64,000 nucleotides of DNA from Pseudobdellovibrionaceae bacterium (lineage in GTDB: Bacteria > Bdellovibrionota > Bdellovibrionia > Bdellovibrionales > Bdellovibrionaceae), in the NCBI GenBank assembly GCA_947449255.1, contig CANFQX010000001.1, positions 186,001 through 250,000 of the forward strand, given 5' to 3'. The translations under genes and the position numbers were made by a program. The notes under the pieces are model-generated. The model was given only the letters and a program-made list of their open reading frames with translations, searched no databases and was not told where the DNA came from. Numbering within the stretch: the first letter of the stretch is position 1; every line of letters starts with the position of its first letter. Shown here in pieces: positions 35,415-44,949 of this stretch.

Positions 35415-36314
35415 ATGTTGTTTCCAGAATTAACCCCCGCACAAAAGCGCGCTCATTTTAGAGCCACTTTAAAAAGTGGCAAGTTGATGCAATTCCCTGG
35501 AGCTTGGTCGCCATTGGTTTCTATGGCCATTGAAAAAGCAGGCTTTGATGGAGTTTACATTTCAGGATCCGTGCTCTCCAATGAATTGGGATATCCCGAC
35601 ATTGGTTTAACTTCACTCACTGAAGTGGCGCTTCGCGGTCGACAAATTGCGCGCACAACAACTTTGCCAACAATCATTGATATTGACACTGGTTTTGGCG
35701 AGCCGATGAGTGCCACTCGCACCGTTCAAGAGATGATTGAAATGGGTCTGGCGGGCTGTCACATTGAAGACCAAGTCAACCCCAAACGTTGCGGTCATCT
35801 TGATGGAAAATCTCTAGTCAGCCATGAAGAAGCTGCGCGCAAAGTCGCGGCAGCCGCTCGCGGTAAAAAACTTGATGATAATTTTTTATTGATTGCACGC
35901 ACGGATGCTCGCGCCTCTGAAGGACTTGCTGCAGCCATCGACCGCGCTAAGGCCTATATAGATGCTGGTGCTGACTGTATTTTTACAGAAGCTTTAGAAA
36001 ATGAAAAGGAATTTGAAACTTTCCGAAAGGCTGTTTCAGTTCCTCTGCTTGCGAATATGACGGAGTTTGGAAAGGGTCGGCTGTTCACTTATGAAGAGCT
36101 CTCAAATCTGGGCTACAACATTGTGATTTATCCGGTGACCACATTCCGTCTCGCCATGGGAGCCACTGTGGATGGACTGGCTGAAATCAAAGCCCGCGGG
36201 ACACAGGAAGGCTTGCTGGGTAAAATGCAGACCCGAAAAGATCTGTATGCCCTCACAAGATATGACGAGTACAACAGTTTTGATCAAAATATTTTTAATT
36301 TTACTTTAAAGTAA
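35415..36314 (+). CDS. prpB: Methylisocitrate lyase
   Basis: Cleaves 2-methylisocitrate to pyruvate and succinate. A 299-residue member of the isocitrate-lyase/PEP-mutase superfamily. The catalytic loop KRCGHLDGK (about residues 118-126) contains the general-acid Cys; the metal site is in DIDTGFGEP and CHIEDQVNPKRC. It begins five bases after prpD. Confidence 0.95.
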   Translation: MLFPELTPAQKRAHFRATLKSGKLMQFPGAWSPLVSMAIEKAGFDGVYISGSVLSNELGYPDIGLTSLTEVALRGRQIARTTTLPTIIDIDTGFGEPMSATRTVQEMIEMGLAGCHIEDQVNPKRCGHLDGKSLVSHEEAARKVAAAARGKKLDDNFLLIARTDARASEGLAAAIDRAKAYIDAGADCIFTEALENEKEFETFRKAVSVPLLANMTEFGKGRLFTYEELSNLGYNIVIYPVTTFRLAMGATVDGLAEIKARGTQEGLLGKMQTRKDLYALTRYDEYNSFDQNIFNFTLK

Positions 36315-36366
36315 AAAAAATCAAGGCGCGCTCCGAGCAAAGAATGCGCCCGTAAAAGGAAATAAA

Positions 36367-37533
36367 ATGGCTGAATATATCAATCCAGACTATGTCCCTG
36401 AACCAGAGAAGATGAATGTCAAAAAAGGTCTTGATGGCGTGGTCATGGACACCTCCTCAGTTTCTAAAGTGAACCCGCACACCAATTCTTTGATCTACCG
36501 TGGCTACCCGGTTCAAGACTTGGCTGAGAATTGCTCTTTTGAAGAAGTTGCATTCTTGATGTACAATGGTGAATTGCCAAACACAGCGCAGTTGGCTGAT
36601 TTCACAAAAAAAGAAAAAAGCTACCGCGATATTTCTGCGACTTTGCTCAATGTAATTAAGTCCCTACCACAAAAGTGTCACCCTATGGATTCCATCCGCA
36701 CCGCGGTTTCCTTCCTAGGTGCTGAGGATGCTCGCATTTGGGATTCAAGCCCTGCAACGAACCTTGATAAAGCCATGATGTTGCTAGCAAAGATCCCCAC
36801 AATGGTGGCAGCTGATTATCGCTTTAAAAAAGGCCTTGACTTTATTGCTCCAAAATCAGAGCTGACAATAGCTGAAAACTTTTTCCATATGTGTTTCGGC
36901 AAAGTGCCACAAAAAGAAGTCGTTAAAGCATTTGATGTGTCTTTGATCCTTTATGCAGAACACAGCTTCAATGCATCAACGTTCACAGCTCGAGTTGTGA
37001 CCTCTACCCAATCTGACATTTACTCGGCAACAACTGCAGGCATCGGTGCCTTAAAAGGCCCTTTGCACGGTGGAGCCAATGAAATGGTCATGCACATGAT
37101 GAAAGAAATTGCTGATCCTGCAAAAGCTGAACAGTGGATGATTGATGCTTTGGCACAAAAGAAAAAAGTCATGGGCTTTGGCCACCGCGTTTATCGTTCT
37201 GGTGATTCTCGTGTGCCGACAATGAAAAAATATGCACAAATCATGGCTGATGTCACCGGCGAGCAAAAATGGATGCAAATGTATGCATCGCTAGAAAAAG
37301 TGATGGTTGAAAAGAAAAAAATCTATCCAAACTTAGATTTCCCAGCCGGTCCAGCCTACTACATGATGGGCTTTGAAATTGATTTCTTTACACCAATCTT
37401 TGTCATGGCGCGCACCACGGGTTGGTCAGCTCACATCATGGAACAAACTGCAGACAACCGCATTATTCGTCCCTTGAGCGAATACGTCGGCAAAGAACAA
37501 CGCCAGGTTGTCCCTTTGTCTGAAAGAAATTAA
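36367..37533 (+). CDS. prpC: 2-methylcitrate synthase / citrate synthase family
   Basis: Condenses propionyl-CoA with oxaloacetate. At 388 residues it has the short bacterial type II citrate synthase length. Family motifs: ILYAEHSFNASTFTARV, GPLHGGANEMVM (catalytic His) and MGFGHRVYRSGDSRVP (His, Arg). The order D-B-C in one operon supports the methylcitrate role over a TCA-cycle role. It is preceded by a 52-base gap with a good Shine-Dalgarno (AAAGGA) and followed by a terminator. Confidence 0.92.
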   Translation: MAEYINPDYVPEPEKMNVKKGLDGVVMDTSSVSKVNPHTNSLIYRGYPVQDLAENCSFEEVAFLMYNGELPNTAQLADFTKKEKSYRDISATLLNVIKSLPQKCHPMDSIRTAVSFLGAEDARIWDSSPATNLDKAMMLLAKIPTMVAADYRFKKGLDFIAPKSELTIAENFFHMCFGKVPQKEVVKAFDVSLILYAEHSFNASTFTARVVTSTQSDIYSATTAGIGALKGPLHGGANEMVMHMMKEIADPAKAEQWMIDALAQKKKVMGFGHRVYRSGDSRVPTMKKYAQIMADVTGEQKWMQMYASLEKVMVEKKKIYPNLDFPAGPAYYMMGFEIDFFTPIFVMARTTGWSAHIMEQTADNRIIRPLSEYVGKEQRQVVPLSERN

Positions 37534-37570
37534 TCGTCTTTGCTGAACGGCATGAAAACCGTGAACATCA

Positions 37571-37611
37571 AAGCCAAGGACCTCACTTCAAGGGGTGCTT
37601 GGCTTTTTTTT
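37571..37611 (+). terminator. Intrinsic terminator of the prp operon
   Basis: AAGCCAAG (37571-37578) pairs with CTTGGCTT (37598-37605); inside the loop CCTC and GGGG partly pair. It is followed by a run of seven T. Confidence 0.8.
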
Positions 37612-37618
37612 GGTTTAG

Positions 37619-38191
37619 TTAATTATTGAGCGCAAATTCAAATTTTAGATTCTTTTGATCCAACCGCACACGCTCAGTATTATAATCTGTTACAATATTT
37701 TTAGCTCTCTCTGAAAAATATTTTTCCTTCGAAGCACTTTCAATACTTCGTTGGGTGACTGACAGCGATAAAAGATAATCACTTTTAAGAAGCAGGTTTT
37801 GAAATTCAAATTCCCTAAATCTTGGAAACATTCCAAATTTGCGATGACTCCGAAAGAGTGCACTCATGCGGGACAAGTGCAGCATCAAATCATCTGCATA
37901 CTCTTGCTTCAATCGATCATCATCAATATGGTCCAGCCATTTTTTGAGTGGACTCAAGGACATCATATGAAGCAGCTTACCCGACTTCTTATCCAGGCGA
38001 TCTGCGATATCGGTCGCCGCTTGAATGTCGCTCTGAACTTCAACATCGGTGGCCATCCTTTGAATAGCGGAGACAATCTGGGGCTGCGTCATATTGAGAT
38101 TTTTAACAGCCTTAGCTGCAAAGGCCATTTTCATATCCATCAAACTTGCTAAAAGCGAGATGACAAACAATATAAGAATAAACTTTCTCAT
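37619..38191 (-). CDS. Secreted helical protein of unknown function
   Basis: A 190-residue exported protein. From the ATG at 38191, which has AGGAG seven bases upstream, it starts MRKFILILFVISLLASLM, a signal peptide, then a helical, charged domain (DIQAATDIADRLDKKSGKLL, DRLKQEYADDLMLHLSRMSA). A longer frame from 38251 lacks a Shine-Dalgarno. No family recognised. It converges on prpC and is divergent from the large secreted protein at 38416. Confidence 0.65.
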   Translation of the reverse strand: MRKFILILFVISLLASLMDMKMAFAAKAVKNLNMTQPQIVSAIQRMATDVEVQSDIQAATDIADRLDKKSGKLLHMMSLSPLKKWLDHIDDDRLKQEYADDLMLHLSRMSALFRSHRKFGMFPRFREFEFQNLLLKSDYLLSLSVTQRSIESASKEKYFSERAKNIVTDYNTERVRLDQKNLKFEFALNN

Positions 38192-38415
38192 CAATAAACT
38201 CCTGAATGAACTTATAAGATTCAAAATGCTTCCTGATAACTCCATATTCAAAGTTCGTGCCTGATGGACTATTTAAAACTTTTCAATTTTCTTTACACAG
38301 CACTGACAATAATTGGCAAAGCACAGCCTCTCGTCTCATTTTAATACGATCATAACGAACTCATTGGTTTTGGCTGGCTTCAATCTTGAAGATCAATTGA
38401 ATTGAGGAGATCTTC

Positions 38416-41295
38416 ATGAAAAACACTCTCTTAAAATTAGGTATGGCTTTTATCCTGACCTCTAACTATGCTAGCGCGCAGACCTTCACTCCCCAATCTC
38501 CAGCGGGAAGGACTGGTCCAGGCCTTGATCTTGAGGCCTATGAAGTCTTCTATAGCATGTTAGATCAAAGCATCGACCTCACCGCCCGAGAAATCAATGT
38601 CCTCGGAACAAACCGCCAGGTGCCTGTCAGCTTTGGCGCTGAAAAAGAAGGCTCATCATCAAAAATTCTGAGAGTCATGTCGCCATCTAAAAATTATTTT
38701 CGTCAGCAATTGTCATCTGGGCCTATTGAACTGACAACTTGGCTTATGAAAGGTCTTTCTAATGGCAGCGTCTTGATTCAAACACCCATCAAGGACAGCG
38801 ACGGCAACCTGATCAAATTGAATCATGAGGCCTTATTAAAAATAAAACAAATCGACTGGACAAAGTTTGAAAATCAACCCATCGACAGATGGGGACGCAT
38901 TGAAGACAGCGCCCTATGCAATGAGTTCTTAATTGGCATCAAAATCTTAGATGAGCTCTTTCCAGAATCCCCCTTTTCCTTTTTGAAAAAGGAAGTTCGC
39001 AAAGAACTGTGGAGTCGCCAGGACAAATATAACGATAAAATGTTTGGCAGCTACGACAGCTGGGTTCCGCTTTATGGTGATCCGCAAAAATACATTGAAC
39101 ACGGCCACAAAGAGCTCAACAAAGGCTGGGAAGTGATATTTAAGCCCCAAAACTCCTATGCTGATTTTGAAAATCAGATGAAATGGTTTCAAACTCTCAT
39201 GGGCACAAAGACTGAACTGTTTGAGGCTCCAGGACATCAACGAGTCGTGATGCCGATGATTAAGCTTTTACCGGAAGAAGAAAAAATTTATAAAGGTAAA
39301 GTCGGCGAAGTCAGCCGAATGATATTAGCCTATTTGGTTCTTCGTGGATTAAAAGGTGAAACAGGCCTTTTAGGCGGAAAACATAAAAAAATTCCGACGG
39401 AATACGCGCTCGCGGAACTTTCATCAGGACGAGGGCCTATTCGACTTGAAAAAAATCGCTTTTATAAAAACAGCCTGGGAGTCGAATTTAGAACAGGTAT
39501 GAAAGATGAAGTTGTACGAAGATTTGTTCACGCCGTTTATGTCTCAAGACTGGCGACAAATGATATGAAAGACATCAAAAGCATCTCTGATTGGAAATTG
39601 ATTCCTGCCAATTTTTATGGGCTTAAAGGCGCTGACTTTTTAGTCTCAGATGAAACACTAAAAAAAGCTCTAGCCAATTGGACAACTGTCACAGTTGGGA
39701 AACAAAATGATAGTCGCCAACTAGGTTATGAATATCTTTTGCCACTCTGGCATTGGCAAAATGCCCCCTTCACACAAGGCAAAAAAGAGGAATTGCAGCG
39801 CTTAAGTAAAGAGTTTATTGAAAAGCTCTCAAGCATGGAGAATCCTTCTTACAGATCTATTTCAAAATTGATGAGCAGCTGGGTGACCGGTTCAAATCTA
39901 ATCGCTGACATCGAAAATTATATTACGCCCAAAAAGTCTTTTGATCGTGTCAGCTCACCTTTGACTGTCGATATTAAAGGCGGAGGCATCGATGTGAACA
40001 AGATCGATTTAGGAAATGAATTTACGGCTCGAATGCCTCTCAAATTAAAGGCTGAGCACAATTCACAAGGTCAATGGACCCAAACGACCTTTGATATGAC
40101 GCCCATTGAGCGTGAAGCTCGGATTAAGGCTGTTGCCGAAACTCTGCAAGAGCAGTTCACAGGTTCAAGAGAAAATGTCACACGCTTAGACTCTGGCTCT
40201 CACGGGCATAACCTCAGCATTGCCTATGAGCTTAAAGATCATTTAGCAAGAACCTGGAGAGTCGAATGGGACGGCGTCGGTCGTGATTACGATGCCGACG
40301 GAAACATTCTGGAAAACACCGCCCGTGGTGGACATATAGAAATCGTTTCGCCAAAATACAATCCAGGACTTGAAGAGATCAAAGCTGTTTACAACATGAT
40401 GGAATTGGAATCCCTGGTTCCGGATTATAAAATGGGCGGATCACATATCAATATTGATTTTGAGGTCTTTGAACAAAATCCCAAAGCTTTAGCAAGATTT
40501 TTGACCCTTTTTCATCAGCATCGCGGCATGATCTCTTTCATGTTTCAGCACATCAATCGACTTCGCTCGGCTGAACCTGTTGAGGTTTCAAAAAATTTGG
40601 ATTTGCGATTAAGAAACTTTGATGGCAATCAAGCTGAACTTTCTCAACTGCTTTACAATGAAAAATATTTTAACTCGCGACAAAACAGAAAGACCAGATA
40701 CACGCAAATAGATGTTTCAAATTATATGGGACAAGTTATCCCAGAACAATTTGTGAAGCCCGATTTCGATGTGGTCAAATCACGATTCACTGGTGGGGAT
40801 GGTTGGTCCAAACAATTCCGCGTGACTAAGCACAAGAAATTAGAATTTAGACTTTTTGATGCCGCCAAGGATTCTCTTGAGGCCGCTTTGCAGATAAAAA
40901 TTGTTAGAGGTCTTTTGAATAAAGCCTTAAATGAAACCGATGGTTTGCAACTTCCCGTTCAAGCCGTTGATCACGAGGCCTATGTGAAGAATCCACAAAA
41001 AGCTTACCGTGACCTGACAACCTTAGTGAATGAGTTGGGACTGAATTATGCGGACTACAGTCCTTACGTGACAAACAAGCTCGTCATCAATGGGGCCTTT
41101 ATGCAGGGGAAATACTATGTGAATTGGTTAACTCGAGCTAATAAAGAATTCCCTAAAACTGAAGGCTGGGGAAAAGCCCTTTCACAAGAAAGAACCGGCC
41201 AAGATATTTGGTATTCAGACTCAGTCAAAACATCTAAGATCTCTGCACCGGTTGTGGGTGGAAGGTGTGAGCGGGTGTTTACTTTGGGGATGTAG
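38416..41295 (+). CDS. Large secreted amidoligase-like protein
   Basis: A 959-residue exported protein (signal peptide about 1-21, cleavage near ASAQ). The last 400 residues have the layout of the amidoligase (COOH-NH2 ligase) family: W-R-V-E-W-D (about residue 614), GGHIEIVSPKYN (about 638-649), GGSHINIDFEVF (about 674-685) and KKLEFRLFDAAKD (about 807-819). The N-terminal 550 residues are unassigned. Amidoligases form amide bonds using ATP, which makes an exported copy odd; it may instead bind peptides. Shine-Dalgarno GAGGAGAT. The stop is five bases from the convergent lipoprotein gene. Confidence 0.65.
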   Translation: MKNTLLKLGMAFILTSNYASAQTFTPQSPAGRTGPGLDLEAYEVFYSMLDQSIDLTAREINVLGTNRQVPVSFGAEKEGSSSKILRVMSPSKNYFRQQLSSGPIELTTWLMKGLSNGSVLIQTPIKDSDGNLIKLNHEALLKIKQIDWTKFENQPIDRWGRIEDSALCNEFLIGIKILDELFPESPFSFLKKEVRKELWSRQDKYNDKMFGSYDSWVPLYGDPQKYIEHGHKELNKGWEVIFKPQNSYADFENQMKWFQTLMGTKTELFEAPGHQRVVMPMIKLLPEEEKIYKGKVGEVSRMILAYLVLRGLKGETGLLGGKHKKIPTEYALAELSSGRGPIRLEKNRFYKNSLGVEFRTGMKDEVVRRFVHAVYVSRLATNDMKDIKSISDWKLIPANFYGLKGADFLVSDETLKKALANWTTVTVGKQNDSRQLGYEYLLPLWHWQNAPFTQGKKEELQRLSKEFIEKLSSMENPSYRSISKLMSSWVTGSNLIADIENYITPKKSFDRVSSPLTVDIKGGGIDVNKIDLGNEFTARMPLKLKAEHNSQGQWTQTTFDMTPIEREARIKAVAETLQEQFTGSRENVTRLDSGSHGHNLSIAYELKDHLARTWRVEWDGVGRDYDADGNILENTARGGHIEIVSPKYNPGLEEIKAVYNMMELESLVPDYKMGGSHINIDFEVFEQNPKALARFLTLFHQHRGMISFMFQHINRLRSAEPVEVSKNLDLRLRNFDGNQAELSQLLYNEKYFNSRQNRKTRYTQIDVSNYMGQVIPEQFVKPDFDVVKSRFTGGDGWSKQFRVTKHKKLEFRLFDAAKDSLEAALQIKIVRGLLNKALNETDGLQLPVQAVDHEAYVKNPQKAYRDLTTLVNELGLNYADYSPYVTNKLVINGAFMQGKYYVNWLTRANKEFPKTEGWGKALSQERTGQDIWYSDSVKTSKISAPVVGGRCERVFTLGM

Positions 41296-41299
41296 ATTT

Positions 41300-42148
41300 T
41301 CACGGGCAAGAAATGAGATGCTTTGAAAAGCCTGCTTCTGGCGCACCAATGTAGGTATTTACTGTCGTTCCACAGGTATATTTGATGACATAGTCTTTGC
41401 CGCACCCACCTGCAGGATCACCAATATCCAACGGACAGGATTCACAACTGACTTTGCCATTGCATAAGTCTCCCAACCATAGAGTGCGATTATCTTGCTG
41501 GCCACAGTTTTGCCCATAAGTGGCTGACACAATATTTATTGTCTTTATACAAGACACACCAAGGGGACATCCATCACTTGATACAGAAAAATTTAGATCA
41601 GTGCCTCGACATTGATCTAACCAGTTGTTTGAATCAAAACTGATGGGGACATTGATCTCTGCACTTTGGTCACTGGATAAATTGACTTGATTCACTTCAC
41701 CTAAAAAATAAAAACGGCTTAAGCCTTCGCCGGTATTGTTTTTATTAAAATCGACACAGGAGCCATTTTGCGCATAAAAGCCACCAATCATGACAGTCCT
41801 GTCGCTGCCGGCTGGAATGTCTAAATTGAGTGTTTGTCCCTCGGATAGACCACCTGACCAAACCCCCACTTTTCGCGGCACGATCGTGGTGTCATTTTTT
41901 CTTTCGCACACATTTTTCTGCATCTCGAGCTCAGGACCTGAAACCATGGCCACATAACAATTGATCGGATAGGTTCCAGCAAAGCCTGAGGATGTTGGAC
42001 TGTACAATGGATTCACAACTGCAGTTGCTGCGAGAGATTTTGGAAATTGTAATTTTATTGAAGCGGTTGTTACTTCAGATCGATGGCACGCACCTAAACT
42101 CATGAAAAACATGCCGATAATGAGACGGATGCAAAAGTTAATAATCAT
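41300..42148 (-). CDS. Lipoprotein with SUEL-type (rhamnose/galactose-binding) lectin domain
   Basis: A 282-residue lipoprotein: hydrophobic N-terminus with lipobox LGAC (Cys21), a central beta region, and a Cys-rich C-terminal part (about 205-270) reading INIVSATYGQNCGQ, then DLCNGKVSCESCP, then IGDPAGGCGKDYVIKYTCG. That Cys order and the GDP..G..K....Y.C ending match the SUEL/Gal_Lectin domain, known mainly from animals and plants and rarely in bacteria. It may display a sugar-binding module on the cell surface. The gene converges on the amidoligase-like gene. Confidence 0.65.
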   Translation of the reverse strand: MIINFCIRLIIGMFFMSLGACHRSEVTTASIKLQFPKSLAATAVVNPLYSPTSSGFAGTYPINCYVAMVSGPELEMQKNVCERKNDTTIVPRKVGVWSGGLSEGQTLNLDIPAGSDRTVMIGGFYAQNGSCVDFNKNNTGEGLSRFYFLGEVNQVNLSSDQSAEINVPISFDSNNWLDQCRGTDLNFSVSSDGCPLGVSCIKTINIVSATYGQNCGQQDNRTLWLGDLCNGKVSCESCPLDIGDPAGGCGKDYVIKYTCGTTVNTYIGAPEAGFSKHLISCP

Positions 42149-42299
42149 GCAATATTTTCGGCTGAAATTTGCTTTTAGTTAAATCATTTCTCTGGTCAGT
42201 TCTCATTGCGCATTTGTTGAGGCCTCCTGGTTTTTTTCCCACAATGAGACCCCACCCAAGTTGGCGCCTTCTCTATTTTGAGAAGGGACGCTGACTTTT

Positions 42300-42824
42300 T
42301 TAATTCCCGCGCGCTGGCAAGCTCTCAATATATTCTTCAGGTAAACAAGCCTGTTTTGCTCCTCGCACGAGGGCCTTGATATAATCTTCACTCACGGGTC
42401 CCAAAAGGCTGGCCCGTGCAGGAGCGGTCGTGAAAGCAATCGCTTCAATTTCTCTGTCGCCAGACTTCACTTTAACCACACGTTCAATCGACATTCCAGT
42501 CACAACACCTTCTTTGTGTTGCACCACGGGCCAATCCTTGACTGGTATTTCAAACAACAAGCCAAAGACGGAACTTCCTGGTTTGTCCACCAAGCCGGCC
42601 ACTCGACCTCCCCACCAACGAGAAGGAAAATCAAAGATAAGATCGATGCCTTCAGCACTGACAACTTGGCCTTCGGGCAGTTTGAAAAACTCATAGGAAT
42701 GCTCCAACCGCCACTGATTGAATGCCTCTGTATCTAAGACGCCTGAATAAGCAAAGTAGAGTTTTGTTCCCTGCTCCGTCACGTCTTCTCTTGCTTTCAT
42801 CACTTTGGAATAATGTGCATCCAT
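42300..42824 (-). CDS. Gamma-glutamylcyclotransferase-like (GGCT) family protein
   Basis: A 174-residue cytosolic protein. LYFAYSGVLDTEAFNQW (about residues 22-38) corresponds to the substrate loop (YFAYGSNL in most members), and VVQHKEGVVTGM holds the likely catalytic Glu. Such enzymes release 5-oxoproline from gamma-glutamyl amines or peptides. The loop differs from consensus, so the substrate is open. It follows phnA by nine bases on the same strand, with a GGAG Shine-Dalgarno (AAGGAGA) before the ATG. Confidence 0.75.
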   Translation of the reverse strand: MDAHYSKVMKAREDVTEQGTKLYFAYSGVLDTEAFNQWRLEHSYEFFKLPEGQVVSAEGIDLIFDFPSRWWGGRVAGLVDKPGSSVFGLLFEIPVKDWPVVQHKEGVVTGMSIERVVKVKSGDREIEAIAFTTAPARASLLGPVSEDYIKALVRGAKQACLPEEYIESLPARGN

Positions 42825-42833
42825 AAATTCTCC

Positions 42834-43190
42834 TTAAGCTTTTTTTACAAATTCAGATTTTAAATTGATAGCCCCAATGCCTTCGATTTTGCAGGCAATG
42901 TCATGGCCATCGCCACCATCAGAAAGTCGAATATTTCTGACCTTGGTTCCACCTTTAACAACCGAAGAGGAGCCCTTGATTTTTAGATCTTTGATCACGA
43001 TCACGGAGTCTCCATCGGCAAGCGCATTACCATTGGCATCGCGAATGGTGTTATCTTGGGGAGCTGCAGAGCTTTCGCTGCCAGCTTTTGCTGGCGTCCA
43101 TTCATGAGAACATTCAGGGCAAATCCAAAGATTTCCATCCTGATAAATATTTTCAGAATTGCATTGAGGGCATTTTGTTTCATTTTCCAT
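42834..43190 (-). CDS. phnA: PhnA/YjdM-family zinc-ribbon protein
   Basis: A 118-residue protein. The N-terminal zinc ribbon has [21 protein letters not shown] (two CxxC pairs, residues 7-27). The C-terminal PhnA domain reads [20 protein letters not shown] and [15 protein letters not shown]. Function is not firmly known despite the historical phosphonoacetate name. Shine-Dalgarno AAGAGGAAG. First gene of a pair with the GGCT-like gene. Confidence 0.92.
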   Translation of the reverse strand: MENETKCPQCNSENIYQDGNLWICPECSHEWTPAKAGSESSAAPQDNTIRDANGNALADGDSVIVIKDLKIKGSSSVVKGGTKVRNIRLSDGGDGHDIACKIEGIGAINLKSEFVKKA

Positions 43191-43387
43191 GGTCTTCCTC
43201 TTGGATCTTCCGCCTAGGCTATTATTTCAGTAAAAATGCTTTATAACATGTTTTGACCACCTTTGTCTAATCTTGTTCCATAAGCCGAAGGATACACTCA
43301 GCTTTCTCATTTCTTGAAATCCCCCACTCTTTTGTTTGACGACACTGGATCTATTTAAAATTCAAGTTCTGCCTCTAAACTTCAAAC

Positions 43388-44497
43388 ATGTACTTAAATA
43401 ACTTTCACTCAATCCAACCGCCGTACCAACAAAACCAAGCTGAAAGCCTCAGTTGGCTGGCCTCCATCTATAAAGCGGCCCAACAAGGCCAATCCAGTAC
43501 GGAGGCTGAATACAATAAGCTGCTTCAGCGTGTTGCTTGTTCTGCTAAGCAAATAGCGACGCGCCATTTTTTTATTCCGGATCCCGAGCTGGTGGATCTC
43601 GATCAGCATCTTGTTTATCCCGTGAAGGACAGCCCGCGTGGGATCACAATGCTGGAAAGACATCAGTTTTACGGTAAAGCCGTCAAAAAAATATTCGATG
43701 AAATTTATGAGTCTCGAAAATTCCCTGATGATCTCATCCATGTCAGCTGCACCGGGTATATTTCCCCCAGTGCGGCACAAATGGCGGCTCTGCGAGCACC
43801 TCACAATGTCACTGTGACTCATTCCTATCACATGGGCTGTTATGGGGCCTTTCCGGCTCTGCGCATGGCCTCGGGTTTTTTATCCAACAAAGACATCCTA
43901 GGCCCAAAAAAAACCGTAGACCTAGTCCACACAGAACTCTGCAGTTTGCATATGGACCCTCAAGATCCCAGCCTTGAACAGATGGTCATTCAAAGTCTTT
44001 TTGCAGACGGGGCCATTGCCTATTCAATGACTTCTGAAAAGCCAACACAAGGCTATCAATTAAAATCGCTCTATGAAGAGCTGGTGCCAGGGACTGAGGA
44101 TGCCATGGAGTGGATGGTCTCTGATTGGGGAATGAAAATGACATTATCAAAAGATGTCCCCACGATGGTGGGTCAGAAAATTTTTGATTTCACTCAACGG
44201 TGGTTGGAATCACGAAATGAAAGTTTTGAGAAGCTTCTTGAAAAAGCCATCTTCGCGGTCCACCCCGGGGGACCAAAGATCATTGATCAAGTTGCAAAAC
44301 AGCTGGGCCTTCGGGAAGATCAAGTGAGTGGCAGTCGTGCACTCCTCAAAGATCGCGGCAATATGTCCTCTGCAACTCTGCCTCACTTATGGGAGCGTAT
44401 TCTTCTCGATGACACGGTTTTATCGGGAACCCCTATTCTTAGTTTTGCCTTTGGCCCTGGATTAACAATTTGCGGAAGTCTTATGGAGAAGTTATGA
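43388..44497 (+). CDS. Type III polyketide synthase (chalcone synthase-like)
   Basis: A 369-residue thiolase-fold enzyme. The catalytic triad is complete: Cys151 in HSYHMGCYGAFPALRMA, His292 in FAVHPGGPKIID and Asn325 in DRGNMSSATLPHLW. C-terminal GPGLTICGSLM is the usual GPGLT loop. It would extend an acyl-CoA starter with malonyl-CoA to make an alkylresorcinol, alkylpyrone or similar phenolic lipid. The stop overlaps the ATG of a membrane-protein gene by four bases. No Shine-Dalgarno is obvious at the ATG chosen. Confidence 0.93.
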   Translation: MYLNNFHSIQPPYQQNQAESLSWLASIYKAAQQGQSSTEAEYNKLLQRVACSAKQIATRHFFIPDPELVDLDQHLVYPVKDSPRGITMLERHQFYGKAVKKIFDEIYESRKFPDDLIHVSCTGYISPSAAQMAALRAPHNVTVTHSYHMGCYGAFPALRMASGFLSNKDILGPKKTVDLVHTELCSLHMDPQDPSLEQMVIQSLFADGAIAYSMTSEKPTQGYQLKSLYEELVPGTEDAMEWMVSDWGMKMTLSKDVPTMVGQKIFDFTQRWLESRNESFEKLLEKAIFAVHPGGPKIIDQVAKQLGLREDQVSGSRALLKDRGNMSSATLPHLWERILLDDTVLSGTPILSFAFGPGLTICGSLMEKL

Positions 44498-44949
44498 GCC
44501 CCTTCTTATTCGCTGTCGGCCTTCAAGGATTGGTGATTTTCATTGATGAGTTTTATTTTCACCATCAGCGAGGCCTGCCGCGCTGGGAGCGCATTGGCCA
44601 CCCGGTGGATTCTTTTTCAACATTTATTGCGCTCTTTTTTTTGGCAATGGCGCCAAGATCACCATCGAATGAAATTATTTTTATTGGATTGGCCATTGCC
44701 TCAAGCCTTTGTGTGACAAAAGATGAATGGGTGCACAGCAAAATATGCGGGCCTGCTGAAATGTGGTTGCACGCTGTTCTTTTTGTGCTTCATCCCGTGG
44801 TCCTGATCACGGCCATGAATGAGCGGGAGAATCAGCCCTTGTTGATTTTAGGGGCTTCCAGCGCAATTTTTATTTTTATGATTTACCAAATTGTCTACTG
44901 GAACTTTATTGCAAGTCAAATTCCAGTGCCAATTGAGATTAAAACTTAA
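44494..44949 (+). CDS. Small His-rich membrane protein coupled to the type III PKS
   Basis: A 151-residue protein with four to five membrane segments. Conserved-looking polar motifs face the segment ends: DEFYFHHQRGLPRWERIGHP (about residues 18-37), CVTKDEWVHSKICGPAEMWLH and FVLHP. Several His, Asp and Glu near membranes recall metal-dependent membrane oxidases, but that is only a resemblance. The start at 44494 gives an ATGA overlap with the PKS; a longer in-frame start at 44470 is inside the PKS. It probably acts on the PKS lipid product or transports it. Confidence 0.75.
   Translation: MSPFLFAVGLQGLVIFIDEFYFHHQRGLPRWERIGHPVDSFSTFIALFFLAMAPRSPSNEIIFIGLAIASSLCVTKDEWVHSKICGPAEMWLHAVLFVLHPVVLITAMNERENQPLLILGASSAIFIFMIYQIVYWNFIASQIPVPIEIKT

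Noticed and set aside
42269-42288. CCTTCTC/GAGAAGG hairpin after the GGCT-like gene
   Set aside because: Seven pairs without a T-run in either direction; too weak to call a terminator.
42203-42391. 62-codon minus-strand frame overlapping the GGCT-like gene end
   Set aside because: It mostly overlaps a well-supported gene in another frame; no Shine-Dalgarno.
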